Part shown: positions 40,406 to 43,525 of the stretch, piece by piece
Layout: every line of letters begins with the position of its first letter
Numbering within the stretch: position 1 is the first letter of the stretch
From: Pseudobdellovibrio sp.
Lineage (GTDB): Bacteria; Bdellovibrionota; Bdellovibrionia; Bdellovibrionales; Bdellovibrionaceae
Reading direction: 5' to 3'
Length of the DNA stretch: 43,525 bases
NCBI GenBank assembly: GCA_020696855.1
Contig: JAJFMT010000013.1
Coordinates: 1-43,525, forward strand
Made by a program: the position numbers and the translations under genes
Notes under the pieces: generated by a model
Told to the model about the DNA's origin: nothing
Database searches by the model: none
What the model saw: only the letters and a program-made list of their open reading frames with translations

Positions 40406-41560
40406 ATGAAATTTCTGAAACTGGCCGGCATCAATGTTGCCGTCTTTGCCCTGGCCATCCTCTGTTTTGAATCCGTCTTTATATTAGATACGAAATTTCA
40501 TTTCTTAAATACAGTTTATGTAAATCATAAATCCAAACGGGCCCTCACACCGGAAGAGTACGAAAAAAAATATAATATTCAATTCAGTAAAATACCTGAT
40601 TTTTTGAAGACCGAACTTGATCCCGTACTTCATGAAGTGGAAGAAAAACCATTTGTTCTGGATCAAGAGCATAAAGGAAAGATGTTATTCGAGGTCACTC
40701 AGAAGGGTGCCGGCCAAATCGATATGTTTGTAGATGTCGACAACCGCAGGCTAAAAATTTACTCAGCCCACTTTGAAATGGACCAGTACAAACGAAGAAA
40801 AGTTATGTATCAGGACCATAAGAAGGCCTCAAAATTTATTTTAACCTTAGGGGACTCTCATACTTTCGGAGAAGGTTTAGATAACGGCAAAGATTACCCT
40901 TCACTCCTGGCAAAAAAAATCGGTAATGACTGGAAGGTTTATAACCTGGGGTGGCCCGGTGAAGGCCCCAACGACACATTAAAAAAATCAGAGTCACCCG
41001 ATTTTTTAGCGGGCGTAACCGAAAGTGAAGGCATCGCGCTTTGGCAGTTTTCAGGTTTTCACATGGACCGTTTTTTGTGCCCGCTTAAGTGCGAACAGTC
41101 TTATTACGCCTATCAGGCTAAACGCCCCTATTATTCTCTCAAAGACGGTAAACTAAATTACGAGGGAACGCTTGAGGATTATGATAAAAACACCTTTGAC
41201 CCCAACCGCTTTTTAATCCGGCTGTTGAGCTACTCGTATGCGTTAAAGCATTTCGGCATCAGTGAAATTATGGAATACAGCGATTCGCAAATTGAAGCCG
41301 TTACGCAGGCTTATGTGGGGATTAAAAACCGGATTTCGCAAACCAAAAAACTGAATCAGTTTTATTTTATTATTGATAGTCAGTTTCACGATCAGGTACG
41401 CATTAAAAAAAGTTTTATTGATCACGGCCTGGCCGTTCTTGACTATTCAGAAATGGATTTTGAATCCATTAAAGACCACAGATTTCCGATGGATGGCCAC
41501 CCTACAAGTAATCACAACTGGATCATGACCGACCTGATTAAAAACAGTTTGCAGCTTTAG
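40406..41560 (+). CDS. Membrane-anchored SGNH/GDSL-like hydrolase
   Basis: A 384-residue protein with one hydrophobic N-terminal helix (residues 8-26), probably an anchor with the rest outside. Block I is ILTLGDSHTFGEG, with nucleophile Ser151. YNLGWPGEGPNDTL supplies the oxyanion Gly/Asn. The C-terminal DGHPTSNHN (363-371) gives the Asp/His pair of the SGNH fold. Such enzymes remove acyl groups from sugars, peptidoglycan or lipids; the substrate is not predictable. The insertion of about 100 residues before block I is unusual for short GDSL hydrolases and could bind a ligand. No Shine-Dalgarno is seen; a leaderless message is possible. Confidence 0.82.
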   Translation: MKFLKLAGINVAVFALAILCFESVFILDTKFHFLNTVYVNHKSKRALTPEEYEKKYNIQFSKIPDFLKTELDPVLHEVEEKPFVLDQEHKGKMLFEVTQKGAGQIDMFVDVDNRRLKIYSAHFEMDQYKRRKVMYQDHKKASKFILTLGDSHTFGEGLDNGKDYPSLLAKKIGNDWKVYNLGWPGEGPNDTLKKSESPDFLAGVTESEGIALWQFSGFHMDRFLCPLKCEQSYYAYQAKRPYYSLKDGKLNYEGTLEDYDKNTFDPNRFLIRLLSYSYALKHFGISEIMEYSDSQIEAVTQAYVGIKNRISQTKKLNQFYFIIDSQFHDQVRIKKSFIDHGLAVLDYSEMDFESIKDHRFPMDGHPTSNHNWIMTDLIKNSLQL

Positions 41561-41587
41561 TGTTGGCCGGCGGCACCGTTCAAGGTT

Positions 41588-41607
41588 TTGACAAATCTGC
41601 AATTTGT
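41588..41607 (+). promoter_or_regulatory. TTGACA with overlapping inverted repeat
   Basis: TTGACA (41588-41593) overlaps ACAAAT-CTGCA-ATTTGT (arms 41591-41596 and 41602-41607). A repressor site over a -35 is suggested, but the -10 (AAATTT with a 17-base spacer) is poor. Confidence 0.3.
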
Positions 41608-41677
41608 ACAAAATTTAATTTTCACCATTTATATTCGAGATAATGGCAGTTATAAATGAGCTGTGGGGACAATTTAA

Positions 41678-42070
41678 ATGGGGACAGAAAAAGATTTCAG
41701 ATCATTTCCGCTTTCAAAAGATTTACTTGATACAGCCAACTCCGTCTGCTGGTTTGCCGCAGATGCCAGCTGGATGATGGGTATTGTTTCGCTGGGGCTT
41801 TTCTTCATGATTCCTACAATCATTTCAGGCTTATGCCTTTTGTATATTGAAAAACGAAAACCTGTGATCGCCATCAATGTCGCAATTAACTGCTGGATTA
41901 TGATGAACGCCTTTTGGATGTTGTCAGAAGGTCAGCCCGAGGGCCCTTACAGCACTTACTCAAAAATATTTTTCGTACTGGGAGTCGTGGCGGTCTTCGT
42001 TGCCACTTTACTTTCTAAAAGCCTTGTCGATACGTTCTCACACTTCAGACGCTTTAGAATTATGAAATAG
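41678..42070 (+). CDS. Small multi-pass membrane protein of unknown function
   Basis: A 130-residue protein with three to four hydrophobic helices (WMMGIVSLGLFFMIPTIISG, VIAINVAINCWIMMNAFWM, IFFVLGVVAVFVATLLSKS) and a basic C terminus (HFRRFRIMK). No family is recognised. The ATG is preceded by GGGGA at about 8 bases. Confidence 0.75.
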   Translation: MGTEKDFRSFPLSKDLLDTANSVCWFAADASWMMGIVSLGLFFMIPTIISGLCLLYIEKRKPVIAINVAINCWIMMNAFWMLSEGQPEGPYSTYSKIFFVLGVVAVFVATLLSKSLVDTFSHFRRFRIMK

Positions 42071-42116
42071 TTCCGGGACTTCTTCTCTCGTTGATGACGG
42101 TACTTTAAGCCCCGAA

Positions 42117-42551
42117 TTACTTTCTTAAAATCTGAATGCGCTCTTGCTTAGCGAGCGACTGAATCTCGTTGCAAATTTCTTCTTGTGCGGCCAGCACCTT
42201 AGATTTCGGCTGCGGGCCCAGGCTTTTAAGCTCTGACATCAGCTCATCAAAAGCACGCTGAGTCTGGCACGAACGAATGAACATTAAAAGTTTGTCGCTG
42301 GCCCCTCTTAAGGCTGTGTACCAAATCTGGCGAGGTATCTCAAACCAGACCATTTTAAAATCAGCCTGTGATAATCCGGAGATATCTTCGAACTCAAAAA
42401 GGTTGTCCAGTAATTCCTTAGCAAGTGACGGGTCTTTACTGATCAGATTCATGATGAGCTTTTTTTGCTGCTCGACCGGAAGGCTTTTCATTGCTGAAAC
42501 CGCAGCTTTTAAATTTTTATATTTTTTGTCGGTCTTACTGTCCGTGGCCAT
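42117..42551 (-). CDS. Stand-alone FliG C-terminal-domain-like protein
   Basis: A 144-residue cytoplasmic protein. From about residue 52 it aligns by eye with the C-terminal domain of flagellar FliG: FEDISGLSQADFKMVWFEI, TALRGASDKLLMFI, QRAFDELMSELKSLGP, KVLAAQEEICNEI and a final RIQIL. FliG is normally about 330 residues, with N and middle domains that mount it on FliM/FliF. Here those are replaced by a short 50-residue N-terminal helix region, so it may not be in the motor. Torque-helix charges are only partly kept (Arg82 and Arg99 present, the Asp pair changed). It follows the hybrid kinase gene by 20 bases in the same direction, so it may be its output or a motor modulator. Confidence 0.75.
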   Translation of the reverse strand: MATDSKTDKKYKNLKAAVSAMKSLPVEQQKKLIMNLISKDPSLAKELLDNLFEFEDISGLSQADFKMVWFEIPRQIWYTALRGASDKLLMFIRSCQTQRAFDELMSELKSLGPQPKSKVLAAQEEICNEIQSLAKQERIQILRK

Positions 42552-42571
42552 AATTTATTATGGCTATTTTT

Positions 42572-43525
42572 TTAAGAAGTTACAAGAACCGCATTTTTTT
42601 GAATCACTGCCAGCAAAATTTCGCGCTGAACGGGCTTTGTAACGTAATCAGAAAATCCGTTTTGCAGGGCCAGCTCTTTATGCGTACTTAAGGCATGCGC
42701 CGTTAAAGCAATGATGGGCATATTAAAACCGTTTTTACGGATTTCAGTTGTGGCTTTGTACCCATCCATTCCCGGCATTTGCAGATCCATCAGAATTAGA
42801 TCGTAAGAGTTTTTATTAACCAGCTCAATGGCCTGAAGCCCGTCACTGGCAACCGAAATAGTAATGCCCGAATTGCGAAGGTAATGTTTCACCAGAGCTA
42901 CGTTATCCGATGAGTCTTCTGCCAAAAGGATATTGAGCGGCCGGCTTTGCCCGCCCGTCCAGTTAACTTCGTGAGCGGGTTTTGTGACAGGCACAGATGC
43001 ATCCACCACTTCACCACTGAACGAAAATTCAAAAACCGACCCTTTACCCGACAAACTCTCAACAACGCGTACATCGCCGCCAAGAAGCTTTGCGATCTTA
43101 CGCGAAAGAGAAAGTCCCAGGCCAGTACCGCCGTAACGGCGCGAATGACTGCTGTCGGCCTGAGTGAATTCTTTAAAAAGCATTTGTTGCTGAGCCGCCG
43201 TTAAGCCAATGCCCGTATCGCTGACCAGAATCCGGTGAAGGTTGTCTTCGGGCGCGCAAAGAGTAACTGTAATTGAACCTTTGTCAGTAAACTTCACCGC
43301 ATTACCCACAAGATTGTAAATAACCTGGCGAACCCGAACCGGGTCTGCGTGAACTAACTGCGCGGATCCTTCTTTCAGCTCAACGCTGAGGTGCACACCT
43401 TTTGCTTTAGCCGGAATTGAAAACTCTTCTGCAATCAGCGAAATTAAATCAGGCAATGCAAAATTAATGTTATCAATCTGAAGTTTATTCGCTTCGATTT
43501 TAGAAAGATCCAGAATGTCATCGAT
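42572..43525 (-). CDS. Hybrid histidine kinase, C-terminal part (5' end outside window)
   Basis: 317 residues are visible; the frame is open to the window edge. It starts in the helix after the HisKA box ([15 protein letters not shown]), so the phospho-acceptor His lies just outside. The ATPase domain has [19 protein letters not shown] and [15 protein letters not shown]. The C-terminal receiver has LLAEDSSDN, phospho-acceptor Asp in [14 protein letters not shown] and Lys in VTKPVQ. It continues as a typical PAS-hybrid kinase further 5'. The FliG-C-like gene follows by 20 bases, likely the same operon. Confidence 0.92.
   Translation of the reverse strand: MDDILDLSKIEANKLQIDNINFALPDLISLIAEEFSIPAKAKGVHLSVELKEGSAQLVHADPVRVRQVIYNLVGNAVKFTDKGSITVTLCAPEDNLHRILVSDTGIGLTAAQQQMLFKEFTQADSSHSRRYGGTGLGLSLSRKIAKLLGGDVRVVESLSGKGSVFEFSFSGEVVDASVPVTKPAHEVNWTGGQSRPLNILLAEDSSDNVALVKHYLRNSGITISVASDGLQAIELVNKNSYDLILMDLQMPGMDGYKATTEIRKNGFNMPIIALTAHALSTHKELALQNGFSDYVTKPVQREILLAVIQKNAVLVTS

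Noticed and set aside
1..43525. CRISPR arrays, tRNA or rRNA genes, insertion sequences, phage or plasmid features
   Set aside because: No spaced direct repeats, tRNA-like cloverleaf, transposase or integrase motifs were seen on either strand by reading; a covariance or profile search would be needed to exclude them fully.

Overview
The window looks like chromosome of a Gram-negative predator-type bacterium of the Bdellovibrionota (Bdellovibrio and relatives). This is an inference from several traits: about 17 of some 38 genes encode proteins with Sec signal peptides or lipoprotein signals, one of them with the FQNC-type lipobox common in that group; large PAS-rich hybrid histidine kinases are abundant; TTG and GTG starts are frequent; and base composition is moderate. 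No rRNA, tRNA, CRISPR array, insertion sequence, phage gene or integrase was seen, and no stretch longer than about 300 bases lacks a gene.

Layout. 1-6.6 kb: exported proteins of unknown function, including a coiled-coil protein and a LamG plus glycine-rich surface protein. 6.85-9.45 kb: a tightly overlapping two-component operon (RsbRD_N/PAS histidine kinase, CheY-like receiver, small acidic protein). 9.6-14.35 kb: the most unusual block. An operon encodes three exported proteins (unknown; DUF2252 kinase-fold; VTC-type triphosphate-tunnel/polyphosphate-polymerase fold), and it faces a lipoprotein gene with PI3/4-kinase-like catalytic motifs. 14.5-19.1 kb: a hybrid kinase, an XRE-PAS regulator and an NtrB-like kinase. 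19.2-20.4 kb: an overlapping HTTM-like membrane pair. 20.4-24.5 kb: divergent trehalose genes (OtsA-OtsB fusion; GH15 glucoamylase/trehalase-like enzyme). 24.5-27.4 kb: a nucleotidyltransferase-BON fusion, a metallophosphoesterase and an AI-2E family transporter. 27.4-29.5 kb: a lipoprotein and an exported HExxH metallopeptidase-like protein. 29.7-34.3 kb: a CheB-CheR-PAS-kinase-receiver giant and an AlkB-like dioxygenase. 34.3-40.2 kb: an exported amidoligase-like protein, small exported proteins, an XRE regulator with a palindromic operator candidate, and an SLT-like lytic transglycosylase. 40.4-43.5 kb: an SGNH hydrolase, a small membrane protein, a stand-alone FliG C-domain protein, and the 3' part of another hybrid kinase that runs off the window.

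How the parts may work together. The region is rich in sensing (five histidine kinases, most without a DNA-binding partner nearby) and in envelope proteins. Trehalose synthesis and hydrolysis sit back to back, as expected for a stress or carbohydrate-storage pair. The 9.6-14.35 kb block combines three folds that handle ATP or polyphosphate, all predicted to lie outside the cytoplasm. It is the best candidate for an undescribed system, possibly modification or polyphosphate chemistry in the envelope, or in prey if the organism is a predator. That last step is inference.
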